This document shows positions 37,265 through 49,000 of a DNA stretch of 64,000 nt, piece by piece (position 1 is the stretch's first letter; every line of letters starts with the position of its first letter). The notes beneath the pieces are model-generated. The model was not told the origin of the DNA. It did no database searches and saw nothing but the letters and a program-made list of their open reading frames with translations. The translations under genes were made by a program, and so were the position numbers. Source of the DNA: Selaginella tamariscina (Eukaryota > Streptophyta > Lycopodiopsida > Selaginellales > Selaginellaceae); the NCBI GenBank assembly GCA_003024785.1, contig PUQB01000533.1, forward strand, positions 78,500 through 142,499. The letters are read 5' to 3'.

Positions 37265-38283
37265 CGTTGGTGCCGCTGCTTCTGAACCTCTCTACAGTAT
37301 TGCGACACATATTCCAGGTATCCTGCTAAGCTCTGTTCACCTGCATCTTGTCTCCCATTCCATTCTTGTTCCAGATGGCTCATGATATCCGGATCTCGTA
37401 TAAGTCTCCGCGTGATAGCTGCTGGCCTACGTTGTGCTGCTGGCTGATCTGAGACCTTCACGCGTACTGAGACTTGGGCATGATCCGATACTCCAAATCC
37501 CTGCCAGCGGGTTAGGCATCCACTCCGTTCCAAAAACCACCCCGAAAGGTACACTCGATCCAACCGTTTACTGATTGTCCTGCCTCCCGGCAAGCCACCT
37601 GACCAAGTAAATCGGGATTATGAGGTACGTACCCATCCATTCCATAAGCATCCGTGATACCAAAGTGCAATTGCAACAACCTCCATACTTGCAGCTCATC
37701 CTGTCCTCTTTTGGCATCCAAAATGTGCCCGAGCCACCATTGGGTTTGATGAGTCGTCTTCCATCTCCAACATATTGAAGTCACCTCCAATAATCCACTC
37801 GTCCACATCATTTGGCATCCACTGTATGAGTCTCTACCATAGTTCTATACGCTTTGCTGACCATCTCTCTGCATGTGCATATATGTTGAGGATCCCAACT
37901 CGCCGACCCCATACCTCCAACACCAGACATTGTGCCCGACTTCGCGCTACAATCTCATGGCGGACTATCAATCCACACCAACGGTGTGCCAATCCAATCA
38001 ACATACCCCCTGTGTGGCCGGTTGCTGGATTCCAGAAGGTTTTCCCTGTCGGGAAAAACACTCTCCCCTCCCCCACTGCAACATGGTGCTCCTGTACTAA
38101 CAGCACATTTACCATATTACGAACCCCCATCTCTGCAATGTTCTGACTTATCCTTGCTCGTCGCTTCACTCCCACTGTGCCATCATTTGCCAGCCCGTTG
38201 ACATTCCATGTAACCACATTAAAGCTCGTCATTAAGAGGAAGTTGAACCCGGATCCGGGATCTGCCCGGTGTCCACTACCCAC
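37228..38283 (-). pseudogene. LINE ORF2 apurinic/apyrimidinic-type endonuclease
   Basis: Begins with FNVVTWNVNGL (about 38,190-38,220), the N-terminal motif of L1 endonucleases, followed by LLVQEHH with the catalytic Glu. The frame opening at 38283 overlaps the end of ORF1 by about 50 bases. A frameshift near 37,830 leads to the segment at 37,811-37,512 and another to 37,593-37,228 (SDHAQV motif at about 37,470), so the enzyme is broken. Confidence 0.88.
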
Positions 38284-40401
38284 ACCAAGTCCGTTGGCAA
38301 TGTCAACTCCTCTGCAAACTGCAGCTCCGCTACCACATAGTCCATCGTTGGCGCAAAGTCTTGCACTACGACGTGCACTAGATTCTCTTTACCCAACATC
38401 ATCTTCAAAAACTGCACCAGCTCCTGCTCCTCGAATCCTGGTGCAATCAAGGGGATGTCTCCAATACCTATCTTCCGCGTTACAAGCAACTCCGCGAGCC
38501 ATCCTGTCGCTTTCTCCATGGGTACAGTCGCTTTGATCCTGATCGCTCTCTTCTCTACCTTCTTCTCCTTCGAAAACGATTGCTCTCGAGTTTCAGCCAC
38601 CTTCTCCGAACGTACGTCTGTCACAACCTTTTTGCCTCTTCCAACCACCAGCTCAACCGTTTTGGTGCAACGTTCTTGCCAACTTGGTTTTGCCAAGGGT
38701 GGAAATCTTGGCCTTCTTTTTCTTCGACCATTGTTTGCTGCTCCGTTGGATTGTTCGCGCCTTTACCACTTCTTTCGGGTTCGGTGCAGGCGTGTCTAGT
38801 TCTCCTTCCTGTTCCAAACTCGCAAAACGGTTCCCCGTCATCGTCATTGGCCTTGGACTGGCTGGGGGTGAGGCTCGAGTCTTCTTGGGGGTCTGCCATC
38901 CATCCTGTTCGTCCTCTCGTCCCGCTTTGGTCACATCCTCCCTTTGCTTCTGCTTCTTTGCTGCCAGTTTCCTACACTGATCAACCTTGTGGCCTTGTAG
39001 CTTGCAAAACCGACAAGCCCCCTCACCACCTTTGAGTACCAAGCCCACCCGAGCTCGCTCAACCCACATGGTTGTTGGATACGTTCGATTTCCAAGTACC
39101 CGCATCTTAACCGGACCTTGAATCCCATGTACCGGCTCTGAGATGGTGTACTCCGTTGCACCCAGGTCTACCGCCAACCGATACATCAGCTCTTCTGTCT
39201 CGCAAAAGAGTGGGGTAATCCCCATACCTCCAACTCCTTGCCTTCACTTGCAGCCAAGATGCCATCCTTGTCTTCCACTGAGAAGAAAGGCATCCACTTG
39301 CTGAGAACAGCACGGTAGGGTCCCATTCGCAATGTCTTTTGGTTTCAGTAGCTCCTTCAAACCATTGGCGTCTTTCAACATTGCTTCAAAACATCCCCGG
39401 CCAAGGTTCTGAATACGCGTAACTAAACACTGTTGCCCTGGATCCCCCATCGCAGCATTTACCGAGTCCCTGGTTTCCCCAGTCGGTGGATATCGCCCCA
39501 TGAACAAGATCATAAACCGGTTTCCTTCTGCTTCGAGTTGGTGTTGGGTGTGTAGCAACTCTTCTTCTTCATCCTCCGATAGGTCAAAGACCATCTCCAT
39601 TTCTCCATGCTCATTGAGTATCTCACTAGAACGTTTGGAGCGGACACCAGGTGAAACCTGAACCACTTTCTCTACAGGGACTGCCACCCCAACTACTGCT
39701 CTTAATTTCTCTCCTCCCCTATTTGCCCACGCATTCGCAACTTTAGTTGGCTCTTCCATCGCAACCTCTGCCCGAGGTGGATCTACTGCATTCTTTCCAG
39801 CAAGTGGGACATGTTCAGCATTCGCAAATGTACGAAGCAACGAACTCAACGTTTCTGTGCATGACGAAGGAGGCTTCCAAGGGACCAGTGCATTGTGATG
39901 CCCACCTTGCGGAGAAGGCACTTTTTCTTGCTTCTTCCAAGCACGATCTTCAGCCTCCTGTCTGCGCAAAAAGTCTGCAATTCTATGTGCTCTCCGCGCA
40001 TCTTCCTCATTCTCCGATAGGCTCCACACATAAGCAGTTGGTAGCTGCGGAAGGTCCTTCCCACTCCAACAAACTTCACATGCCTTCGGCTCCATCTGCT
40101 GTATTGTGAAGCTGCCTTTTGGCCAACCAAACCGATCTTCAGCCATGCTCCTCAAAGCTGCCTCTAGCCCTTCCCCTGGATGAAGGGCCACGCGAGCCAA
40201 CTCCCACTGTCCATCTCCAAGCTTCTCCATGAGAAAGTACCGAATCCCATCAGTAACCAACTCAATCTTGCTTGACACTAAGCTCCCAGCTTCTGCTTGT
40301 ACTATCCTCAAAAAAGTACTTGAAGAGTTCTCTAGCCGCAGCACACGAATCCACTCTTCTAGTTCTTCTGGGACTTTGGTGAGTGTGTCGAGCACCTTCA
40401 C
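38232..40401 (-). pseudogene. LINE ORF1, gag-like protein with CCHC zinc knuckle
   Basis: Nucleic-acid-binding protein expected to coat the LINE RNA. The frame from 40401 runs to 39244, then shifts to 39225-38653, which carries CRFCKLQGHKVDQC (CCHC, about 38,960-39,005), then to 38696-38232, rich in Lys/Glu. Two frameshifts are needed, so it is broken. The apparent start at 40401 is artificial: a MITE sits there, and without it the same frame continues upstream. Confidence 0.82.
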
Positions 40402-40596
40402 CAGGGTTTGGTGTTCCGTGTTCTCTAAACATTGGGAACATTAAAATACTTTAATTAAAAAACTTTAAATATTATTTAAATAAATCATTCATGTAGAATT
40501 TAATTTAAAAAAACACAAAATGTTCTCGATCGAGTTTTTCAGCTCAAGTATTTTAATGTTCCCGGTACTTTAAAAAACATGAAACGCCAAACCCTG
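40402..40596. mobile_element. hAT-type MITE inside the LINE (195 bp)
   Basis: Ends are CAGGGTTTGG...CCAAACCCTG. The terminal inverted repeats are about 50 bases and include a perfect GGGAACATTAAAATACTT / AAGTATTTTAATGTTCCC pair. It is flanked by an exact 8-bp duplication ACCTTCAC (40394-40401 and 40597-40604). CAGGG ends and 8-bp duplications are hallmarks of hAT-superfamily non-autonomous elements. The core is AT-rich and codes for nothing. Confidence 0.93.
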
Positions 40597-40612
40597 ACCT
40601 TCACGCTCCTCT

Positions 40613-41284
40613 CTATCTCAGGCAGCTCCTTAGTACCACCCTTGGTAACCGCTGCCAAGCTGCCGCCTGATTTGATAGTGCATCTGCCCGCACATTCTCC
40701 TCCCGTGGGACATGCACCATTTCGAAGTGCTCAAATTGCGTGATCAGGATCATCACACGTTCATGCATTACCCGGAGCGATGCTTTCTTCACGCCTGCTT
40801 GACCTCGAACCTGCTTAGCCATCAATTCCGAGTCGCAAAATGCCCGCACTGACCGCGCTCCTGCACCAAGCGCCGCACAAAGTCCAACTGTGAGCCCCCA
40901 ATACTCCGCTTCATTGTTTGTCGCTCTTAAGAGTGGTTGGAGAACTTCCTGTACGATGTCTCCGCTCATCCCTGACAGCACTGCACTCGCACCCGCTACA
41001 CCTTTAGGATTGTCTTTTCCTGCTCCATCTGAATGCAAGTACATCCAGCCGTCGTCCCCCTGCTCACTTGCTCCTAGCTCACTGCCCGAGCCATCAATAC
41101 TCTTACCCGAGCTATCCGCACCATCCGATTCCACTCCTGCCCCTGTTCGATCGCCTTCCATCCCTGCCTCCGGAGCTCTCACACACAGCAGCCCATCCTC
41201 CCTCGACTTTGCAGCACCCCCTGTCTCCTCTGCTTGGCTTGACATCCCTTCCCTCAACATGCGTATCCTCCTCGTCTCTACCAT
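40613..41284 (-). CDS. RNase H-domain ORF at the 5' end of the LINE
   Basis: An uninterrupted 223-codon frame. After a variable Ser/Gly/Glu-rich N-terminus (about 75 residues) comes a type-I RNase H fold: YLHSDGAGKDNPKGVAGASA (first Asp), TNNEAEYWGL (Glu), AFCDSELMAKQVRGQ (second Asp) and VPREENVRADALSNQA (last Asp). All four catalytic acidic residues are visible. It would degrade RNA in RNA-DNA hybrids during LINE cDNA synthesis. In plant L1 elements that carry RNase H the domain is known at the C-terminal end of ORF2; here it is a separate first ORF. Removing the MITE places the gag frame overlapping the end of this ORF in another frame. Confidence 0.88.
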   Translation of the reverse strand: MVETRRIRMLREGMSSQAEETGGAAKSREDGLLCVRAPEAGMEGDRTGAGVESDGADSSGKSIDGSGSELGASEQGDDGWMYLHSDGAGKDNPKGVAGASAVLSGMSGDIVQEVLQPLLRATNNEAEYWGLTVGLCAALGAGARSVRAFCDSELMAKQVRGQAGVKKASLRVMHERVMILITQFEHFEMVHVPREENVRADALSNQAAAWQRLPRVVLRSCLR

Positions 41285-41780
41285 TTCCTGCTCTGTCCAC
41301 CCTGTTCTACTCTGCTACGCTAACCCCTAAACCCTGATTTCGACCAGGAACCCTAATTTCCTGCTTGGTTGATCTTTCCGATTTTGCACAATCCCCTCCG
41401 AATAGCCTGAAATTCGTCCTGCCCATTTGCAATTCCTGCCCTTGCGCACAGATTTAGCCCTCGACATTTCACAGCCATATCCATTTCACTCCTTGCAGTC
41501 GCCCTATTTCCTGTTCATAGATCCGACCGGGCCAGATCTCACCTCTCGCTGCTACTACTCCTAGGAGACTGTATCCTACACCACCTCATCACCAACAAAT
41601 GCTTCTGCTAAAAAACTTCGCTAAACACATGGCACCAGTGTGGCGCCGTGGCGGCGCCCCCATGGAGGCCTCTCCCAGCTCAACTCATCCACAGAAAGCT
41701 CTCGTCAACGTTTTTTGCACCCCATAATCCTTATGGCTGTAAATTTATAGCAGCATTTTAATCAAAATATAACAAATCTG

Positions 41781-41799
41781 AGAAATAAGGTTCAGTATA
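41781..41799. repeat. 19-bp target-site duplication of the LINE (right)
   Basis: Exact copy of 33590-33608. Confidence 0.95.
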
Positions 41800-42700
41800 G
41801 AGGAAGAATATGCTGAAACTGATGGCGAGGTCTCCCATCAAGCTACCACGCGTAAGAAACAGCAGGGCAATGGTGACACCATGGGTGGTACTCGTAGTAA
41901 TACCAGCTCCACAGCTAGTAATAGTCGACATGTACGGTGTAAGCGTGATACTCTTTTGATTGACTCTCTCACAGCTGCTGCTCAGATTGATATCAATGAG
42001 GTAAGTTGCATATATATATGTGTGTGTGTACATGTATCGATACGAAACATTTTCATGTCAATAACTATATATGCTTTTGCAGCTTGATGTTCAGTTTACA
42101 CTGCAACCCATGATTGATGAGCTAAACGTGGGGGGAAATTTACCTAGTCTTGACACACCATATATAAGTTGTTCCCCAAAACTTTCAGTTCAGCACCTTT
42201 GTTCTGTAAGTGTATATGCATGTGGTGTATAACTTTATGCATTATGTGCACGATGAGAGTGTTGACGTGTTAAGTTGAAACACAACTATATATATAATAC
42301 ATATTTTTTTTACTTATTGGTTTATTTGCAGTTTCTTATGAGTCACGATATATTTCCCGTGGACACTGAGCTGGAAATTGTAGCAGAATGCGATCCTGTG
42401 AAGGTTAAGTTAACGAATGAAAATGGGAAGATGGTTGAAGTTCTTGATATGAATGCAAAGTTAGGAGACGTGTATAACGCACATTGGAATAGACACGCTA
42501 ACCTGGTGAGTTTTACCCCGTGTGTGTGTGTGTGTGCGTCTGTGTGAGTGAGTGAGTGTGATATTTTATATCTGCGAGACAAATATGTTATGAAAGAAGT
42601 CTCTCTCTCTCACATATACGCACACACATACCTTATTATTTAAGTGTTTCTTCTTTTGTGTAGTCTTTGTTGTACCGGCGGAAACAAGTGGTGGCTAATT
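41781..42700 (+). pseudogene. RING1-like gene, pseudogene copy 2, 3' part with RAWUL domain
   Basis: Continues the acidic exon after the LINE (EEEYAETDGE...), then SLTAAAQIDINE with donor at 42001. The RAWUL exons are in frame here: LDVQFTLQPMIDELNVGGNL (from 42082), SVQHLCS, FLMSHDIFPVDTELEIVAEC (from 42332), VYNAHWNRHANL (to 42504) and SLLYRRKQVVAN-stop (from 42664). RAWUL is the ubiquitin-like partner-binding domain of PRC1 RING proteins. This half is better preserved than in copy 1, but the gene is dead because of upstream stops and the LINE. Confidence 0.88.
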
Positions 42701-42933
42701 GAGTGTACCATAACAAGAAAATACAATTTGTAACAGAATTGAGCTTTTGGTAAAAAGCAGTCATTCTTTTGAACATAAACCATTTGTTTTTTTTCAACAT
42801 AATCAATACGGTTTAAGCTAGAGATGCATTTCTATATATAAATAACTATGAGACTATACTCATTAGACATATATTTTGTGTATATACATAATATAGCTAT
42901 TACACACCACACACGCACACGCACGCACTAACA

Positions 42934-43340
42934 ATGGAGGCTTTTCTCTCACATTTGCACCTCAGACCGATGGATCACAGCACCTTCTCCTACACATCCA
43001 CCATCTCCACACTAGTCAAGTCACATAGATACCAAGGTGCTTTTGGAATCTTTCACACCATGCTGCTCAGGGTGACCTTCATAAGTGCTTGCGCAGGAGT
43101 GGGAAGCTTACCAAACGGTAAGTCAGTTATATACAACTCTAGTTAATGCGGGAGCGTCAATAACGCGTGTTTAGCGTTTTCCAAGATGGAAAAGACTTCA
43201 GTTGTGGTATGGAATGCCATAATCACCGTATATACCCAAACTGCCTATGCCCAGAATGGGCATTTGCTGAAAGCTATCAAGCTCTTTGAGGAGATGTGTT
43301 TAGAAGGCGTGGAACCCAACTAGGTAACTTTGTGGCAGTC
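42934..43340 (+). pseudogene. PPR-like gene relic, copy 2
   Basis: MEAFLSHLHLRPMDHSTFSY...VTFISACAGVGSLPNGK (42934-43120) has the layout of plant organellar PPR proteins. After a broken stretch, KTSVVVWNAIITVY...KAIKLFEEM (about 43,193-43,296) is a clear PPR motif pair, ending near a TAG at 43,321. PPR proteins bind organelle RNA. Only part of a gene remains, and its frames are interrupted. Confidence 0.8.
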
Positions 43341-43344
43341 TTAA

Positions 43345-44229
43345 ATGTGTATGTAGGTTCATATGTGAATAACATTCACAAGCTCATGGTCGAGTGCTGT
43401 TTCAAAGCCCTGGAGAGCTATATGTAAAGCAGTGTGCATGTGTGTGGGAGCCCAAAGATTTATGCACATTACACTCACATGTACTTGAACATGGCCTATA
43501 ATACGATACGTACGTTTAGAACAGACTCTTGAACATGACCGCAAACACTATGGCATAGGACAGGGATGAAGAAAGCATGGCCCAAGGACGTGCCAACAGG
43601 GCATCTAGTTGACAGTAGGTTAACCATTGTTAAACGACTGACAAACACGAATGAGCGGTAGCTCAGAAGAGAGGCTGAACAATGCAGTGGGCAACGTATA
43701 GTGGGTACAAACTAATAGCAATGACCCAGTGAGAGAGTGCCATCTGGCCTCGTCCTAGTGCCACCCAAACCCATTATATAAGTAGGAAGGTGTGCAGTGG
43801 GTTGGGTCCTTCTAATCCATTTTCTTGTGTGTCTCTTGTTTTGACCATTTCTACGGAATTCTAATCCATCTTCTTGTGTGTCTCTTGTTTTGACCATTTC
43901 TAAGGAAGGGACCACCTTGTACTTTTAAGAAACAATATACATATATCTTCTGTCTATATTCCCACCTCCCCAATCTCTTTCCCTTGCTTCCTCCTTAGTG
44001 GGAGCCCACGCACCAAAAGGAGGGGAGTTTCAACCCATTGGTACATAGACCCTTGCGGCATCAGGGTAGAGGTCACCACTACACCTTTTTTGTAAATCCC
44101 AAAGTAGTGGTCAAACCTCGGTGTGGAACCCTAAGACTGGGCATTGGCAACAACGTTCTGGCAAACCACTAAGACCACCTAAAATCACCCAAGATTTGGC
44201 TTGCAAAGTTCCCATCGACTAGTATTGGT
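43345..44229. other. Spacer between the PPR relic and the large LTR element; contains a 49-bp tandem repeat
   Basis: No coding region recognised. A TATA-like ATTATATAAGTAGG at 43774-43787 precedes a 49-bp unit repeated twice (43811-43859, 43860-43908; core TTCTTGTGTGTCTCTTGTTT), suggesting a degraded promoter/LTR end of another element. The remaining 300 bases are GC-richer and unassigned. Confidence 0.5.
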
Positions 44230-46030
44230 TGTCATAGTTTTTACTATGACTCGACCCTTTACTTTGGACATTGACTGTTGTTACCTACTGTACTATGTTG
44301 ATGGACCCTAGATGTAGTGAAAACAGCCCGCTTAGTGCACTTAGGTGTTTAAGGGTAGTCTGGCCGGCTATCTTTAGATGTTGCGAGAAACTCTAAGCGA
44401 AGGTAGCACTTACCTTCTAGAAAACCTACCCCCAAATTTTGACGTCCCGAATAGGCTGATTAGTCCTTGCAAATGAGTTTGGCATGTTAAGTAGGGTTAG
44501 GAACACCCCTAGGGTTGACCTAACCCTAGGGTTGCCCTAACCCACGCCCTAAAACCCCCACCCCCTTCGGTAGGGTTTAGGGGTAAGAGTAAGGGTGAGT
44601 TATAGGCTCATATTGCTAATTTGTCTAAGGGGCTAAAATTCAGTGCCAGCCCACTAACACAAACAGGAAAAGAGGGGGGGGGGGGCTCCGTCACATAAAT
44701 AAGGTAGAGTATACGTAGGAGAGCTCCTGGGTTTCATGAATGAGTTTATTGCTCTTCTGCCGGTGCAAGCTTCAGCTTGTGTCGTTAAGGTACAACCCTC
44801 TGTTGTGCCGCCTCTAACTTCCAAATGCTAGGGGTACATCCACCTTCGGGGGTAGCTTACCTTAACATTGGCGAATCCATGCCTGGGAGGTCTTGTCAGA
44901 ATGCACGTTACCAAGAGGCAGAGGTTGAGGCTTGTCTCCAACCTCCTCCTCCACGTCAAGCTAGGTGTAGCACTCACGACCAAGCAAGGCACATATGTGT
45001 CCTTGTCCAACTGTGGGCGTGGGATCTTGTTTGACAGGTTCACGTTACCTGGTTCCTGAGGGGTTCTAGAGTTGGCATTTAGGAACCACGTTTGTGGTAC
45101 TTGGTGCAACTCTTGAATCTAAGGGCTATGGCATGATAGCCCACATCATGGAAGCAGTGTCACATGGAGATGTGACACTGGGCTAAACGTCACATGGTAC
45201 AACGCCCAAGGCATGCCCTTTGGGGTTATGTCATGGCTTGTCGCTAGGGGTTGGATACTCTAGCAAACAGGTATGCTTGTGCTTGCACAGGGTGCTAAGC
45301 CTTGGGCATCCGCTCAAGGGAGGTTAGGTCTCGTAACTAGGTGTGCTTTGGCACACTTGGCTAGGGGTGTTCTCCTTGGAATCCAGGGTTGAACAACCTA
45401 AGCTCATTAGCAGAAGCCCTTTCGTAAGGCACTCGCAAGGTCATGTGCTTAGGGTTATCCCAAACCTAGCCTTAGGGAGTTTGCTTAGCAGAACACTCGT
45501 GTCGCCTACGGCGCACACTCGTGTCCTCACTAAGTACTAGCCCTAGGTCTAGGGTATAACTTGGCCACTCAAACCCTTAGGGGTTAGTCGTGGTTCAGGG
45601 TACCCCTTGTCGCCCTAAAGGGGTTGTACTCCCGGATGAGGGTGATTCCTCAAGGGGTAAGTGACGATGCCTTAGCTCTGTCAGGGGTATGTGTGGAACA
45701 CACGTCTCCTTGATGGGGGTTAGGGCATGAGCCTGTCTAGGTCTTCTAGGGCAAGACCCTAAGTCAACTAGGGTTATCCCTCAAGGGTTTTGGGGTAGAC
45801 ACTCTAGGGAGACTTAGGCTAAACCCTAAGTCAACTAGGGTTATCCCTCAAGGGTTCTGGGGGCAGACATTCTAGGGAGACTTAGGCTAAACCCTAAGTC
45901 TCCTGTCCACTTGGGCATTAGAGTCTAACCCTAGGGGTTTGGGGTTGTTCTGGGAAACTTAGCGTTGCTCACACAGGGTGATGACGCCGAATGGCCACCT
46001 GGCAGCCACGTGTTGGCCCTTTGGGTTACA
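44230..46030 (+). repeat. 5' LTR of the LARD-like element (about 1.8 kb)
   Basis: Starts TGTCATAGTTTTTACTATGAC. Contains a perfect hairpin AGTGTCACAT/ATGTGACACT (about 45155-45178), telomere-like CCCTAA/TTAGGG motifs (44500-44600), a tandem repeat of about 69 bp (45768-45905) and a shortened end (GGGTTACA instead of the fuller ...ACTCTGACA). Confidence 0.85.
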
Positions 46031-46050
46031 AATTGGTATCGGAGCCTATT
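46031..46050 (+). promoter_or_regulatory. Primer binding site of the LARD-like element
   Basis: ATTGGTATCGGAGCC follows the LTR by one base, again matching initiator tRNA-Met. Confidence 0.8.
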
Positions 46051-49000
46051 CTCTACGGTCAGTAGGACTACCTAAAGTGTAGTGTATTTTAGGGTTTAGT
46101 TAGTTCTAAATTCTTGAAGTACTCTATCACTTTCGGCTAATGTCTGAATTCTGCGTGGAGAGTTGGTCCTGAGATCTATAACTCTTCAGAGTACACCTAC
46201 TTCATAAGTGGGTGTGGGTTATGGACTTAATGTAAGCACTTGGAAGTCAACTTCCAAGTTGTATGCCAGGTTATTTACCTTATGAGTTGTCCAGGTTACT
46301 TTACCATATACTTCCACAAGACGTGGCGTGTTAGTTTGTTCTGGCTTACAAACTAAGTCTTGTGAAGTGGATCTGTGATATCTAAGTTACACATTATTGA
46401 AAATTTTTCTTTTTCTTTAAGGTGTTTGAATTTGGGATAACACATGATTTGAGAACAACAGTCCTTTGAGTTTTGGCTTAGTCAAGATTCAATATCAGTT
46501 TCGGCAATAGTTCAAATGTGTGTCTTTGACTTCGGAGAAGGGGCATATTCAAACATAAGAATGAACACTACATTTTGACATAAAGTGTAAAATAAGCTCT
46601 CATTATAGTGCATGTTTCCGAGAGTGTAACTCTAGAAGCAGACTATGGTGATGAACTTATAATACAAAATGTCAAATATTAACATATGATGAATATGTTA
46701 AGCAGTTGGTTCGAAGATCCAATGTAATCAAAGTATTGTCCGATGTTCGCAATATTTTGATGACGCTAGCTGCAAGTAACATTAGGTGAATAGTTTACTA
46801 AGTTCAAGTCACCTATTTGAACAAAGTACAACTTGAAACCTTAGTTAGTTGTAAGCGCGCACTTTGTATTCAAGTTAGCTAGCTCGACTAACTTGATTAT
46901 GAAGTTATCTCATATGGGATCATAGAGAATGGATAATATATTTGGCAGTAGATTTTAATGTTGCATCCTATCAATGCAGTTTTGGGATAGATGGCATGAT
47001 CTATCAGAAAGAGTAATGTTGGAAACATACGTTTACATTTTCAGTTTACTGAGTAATGAAGGACTTGCATAGTGAAGGCGTTCGGCGCACACTTGTGCAT
47101 TTTCATTGTTAACTCTTTAATCTTGAAATTGTAACGTTGTTTGCAATGTGGGGATAAGCTCTTGAACAAGGGTGATTCCTTGGTTAAGAAGAGCATGATT
47201 TGGGATTCTCACTTTGTTATTGACTAAGTAAGGAAACTTGCTAAGTTTGATAACTTATGTTGAGTTCAAATGAGTCAAGTAGTCGGTTCATTGGAGGTTT
47301 AAGTGCATGTACCTCCTCAGAGAGTCGGTGTTCGATGAGAATTGAAGTTGATATTGATTTTCAATATCAATTTCATTTTAGAGTCGAATACGATTATTCA
47401 AAAGACGGTTTCTTGACTCTGCATCATGGTCGCAAATGTGGGCACTTAAAGAACAAATAAAGTATGTATCTTCAATCTTTCGAATATTGAAAAATAGAAC
47501 TATTCTTGACTCAAGGTTTGATTGTATTCCTTGGGTTAGTTTTAGTTCTATCTCAAGGTTTGATGGTGTTCCTTGAGTTGGTTCAATATTCTTGTAAGTA
47601 TGATATTGTGTAGCGGGATTAGCTCAAGAAGATGGTGTCCCTTCTTGATGATTGTAGTTCAAGGTTCGTCCAATATCCGGTTCGAGAATATGAGGTTTCC
47701 TATCACCTCATCTGTTGAGATATTTATATTCTAAACTTTGAGAATTTGTGACAATCTTTTCAAGATTGGTTATAAATGACTTGTCAAAGTATGTATGATA
47801 TCTCTTCAATATTGAGTTTGGAGCGCTCAATATCAAACTTGGTTATGATCACATGAGGTGGCCGTAATCATATAATATAAAGACTCAAGTGGATTTGAGT
47901 CTGACACTTTGGTAAGGCACTACCTTAGTGTTATAACTTGAAACGTGTTTTCAAGTTAGTTGAGAAATGAGACATTTCTCAATACATTGCTTGAGGGGCA
48001 ATGTGATACTTTCTGGATTGCTAGGTGTCTAGAGTGAATAATGTATCTTAGTTCAATGTACTGAACTAGATATTTTATTCATGTTTGGGGAGATCTATTG
48101 AATTATAAGGTATGACTAAAACATGAAGTTGATATAACACTTCAGTGTTATGATAACATTTATGTGGAGGTTGATATCTTACTAAATCAATTAGATGAAC
48201 CAGACACTAGTTCATGATTCCTCTTAGTCTCTGAACAAAGTTCCTCGAAATACTGTCATAACATTATATTTCCATCTCAAAATTGAAGTTCGGTTCATGT
48301 AAACTAAGACCATATGTATATTATAGTTGTAGCATTTTGATAAATTGATATGATTGTAAGTTTATATCCACTAGTATAACAACTAGTTGATAAGCTTAGG
48401 ATTTGAACGTTAAAACGATCATTATCCATTCGAGAGTATCAATATCGAAATTGCGACTATTTATAAATAAGGATTAGTTTTAAAAAGATGTTTATCAAAA
48501 CACTAGTTGCTTCAATTAGTGAAAATGCTATACTTCGGTATAGTGTTGAGAAACATTTACGAAATCAGTTTAAGAGTTGGAAATAAATATAATGTTATGG
48601 AGGCGTGCAGTATTCTGAATTCAGAGAGACTCTTATCGTGGAAATAAGATAAAGGAGTTAGGAAGTATTGAACGGCATCTAGTATGATGTGCTCTTTGGG
48701 GAATGAGTACAATGAGAGTGACAATGTTATCTAAAGATTGTCGATTGAGGCACTAGAGATGGGTTGAATTTCCTGGTTTCCACATTGGTTTATAAGAAAG
48801 GTATGTTAGCTTATCTGGTCCCTGAACTGGTCGGTGTTATGAAAGAGTACAAAGTTGGTTGTGAAGACGAATGGTAGTGCTATCACACTTGTTGTGGATT
48901 TGACTGAATTTGATTCCTATCGGGAATAAATTTATGTTAATACACACCAAGTGGATGGCAGTTGGCAAGACCTTGTTGTATACATGTGTACAGCCATGCG

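Larger units (their letters stand above)
33609..41780 (-). mobile_element. L1-type LINE inserted into the RING1-like pseudogene, with an upstream RNase H ORF
   Basis: An 8.2-kb non-LTR retrotransposon on the minus strand, flanked by a perfect 19-bp target duplication. Order from its 5' end (41,780): an RNase H ORF, a gag-like ORF1 with CCHC knuckle, endonuclease, reverse transcriptase and a C-terminal zf-RVT-type zinc region. ORF2 contains several frameshifts, so it is inactive. The 3' end (33,609) lacks an obvious poly(A) tail. GC content and codon style differ strongly from the AT-rich host DNA on both sides. Confidence 0.93.

Noticed and set aside
34059-39035. Several plus-strand frames of 100-175 codons
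   Set aside because: They are antisense to the LINE ORFs and arise from its GC-rich codon composition; they show no domains.
43560-44229. Complete small LTR element or SINE
   Set aside because: A TATA-like motif and a 49-bp tandem repeat are visible, but no paired ends, target duplication or primer site.
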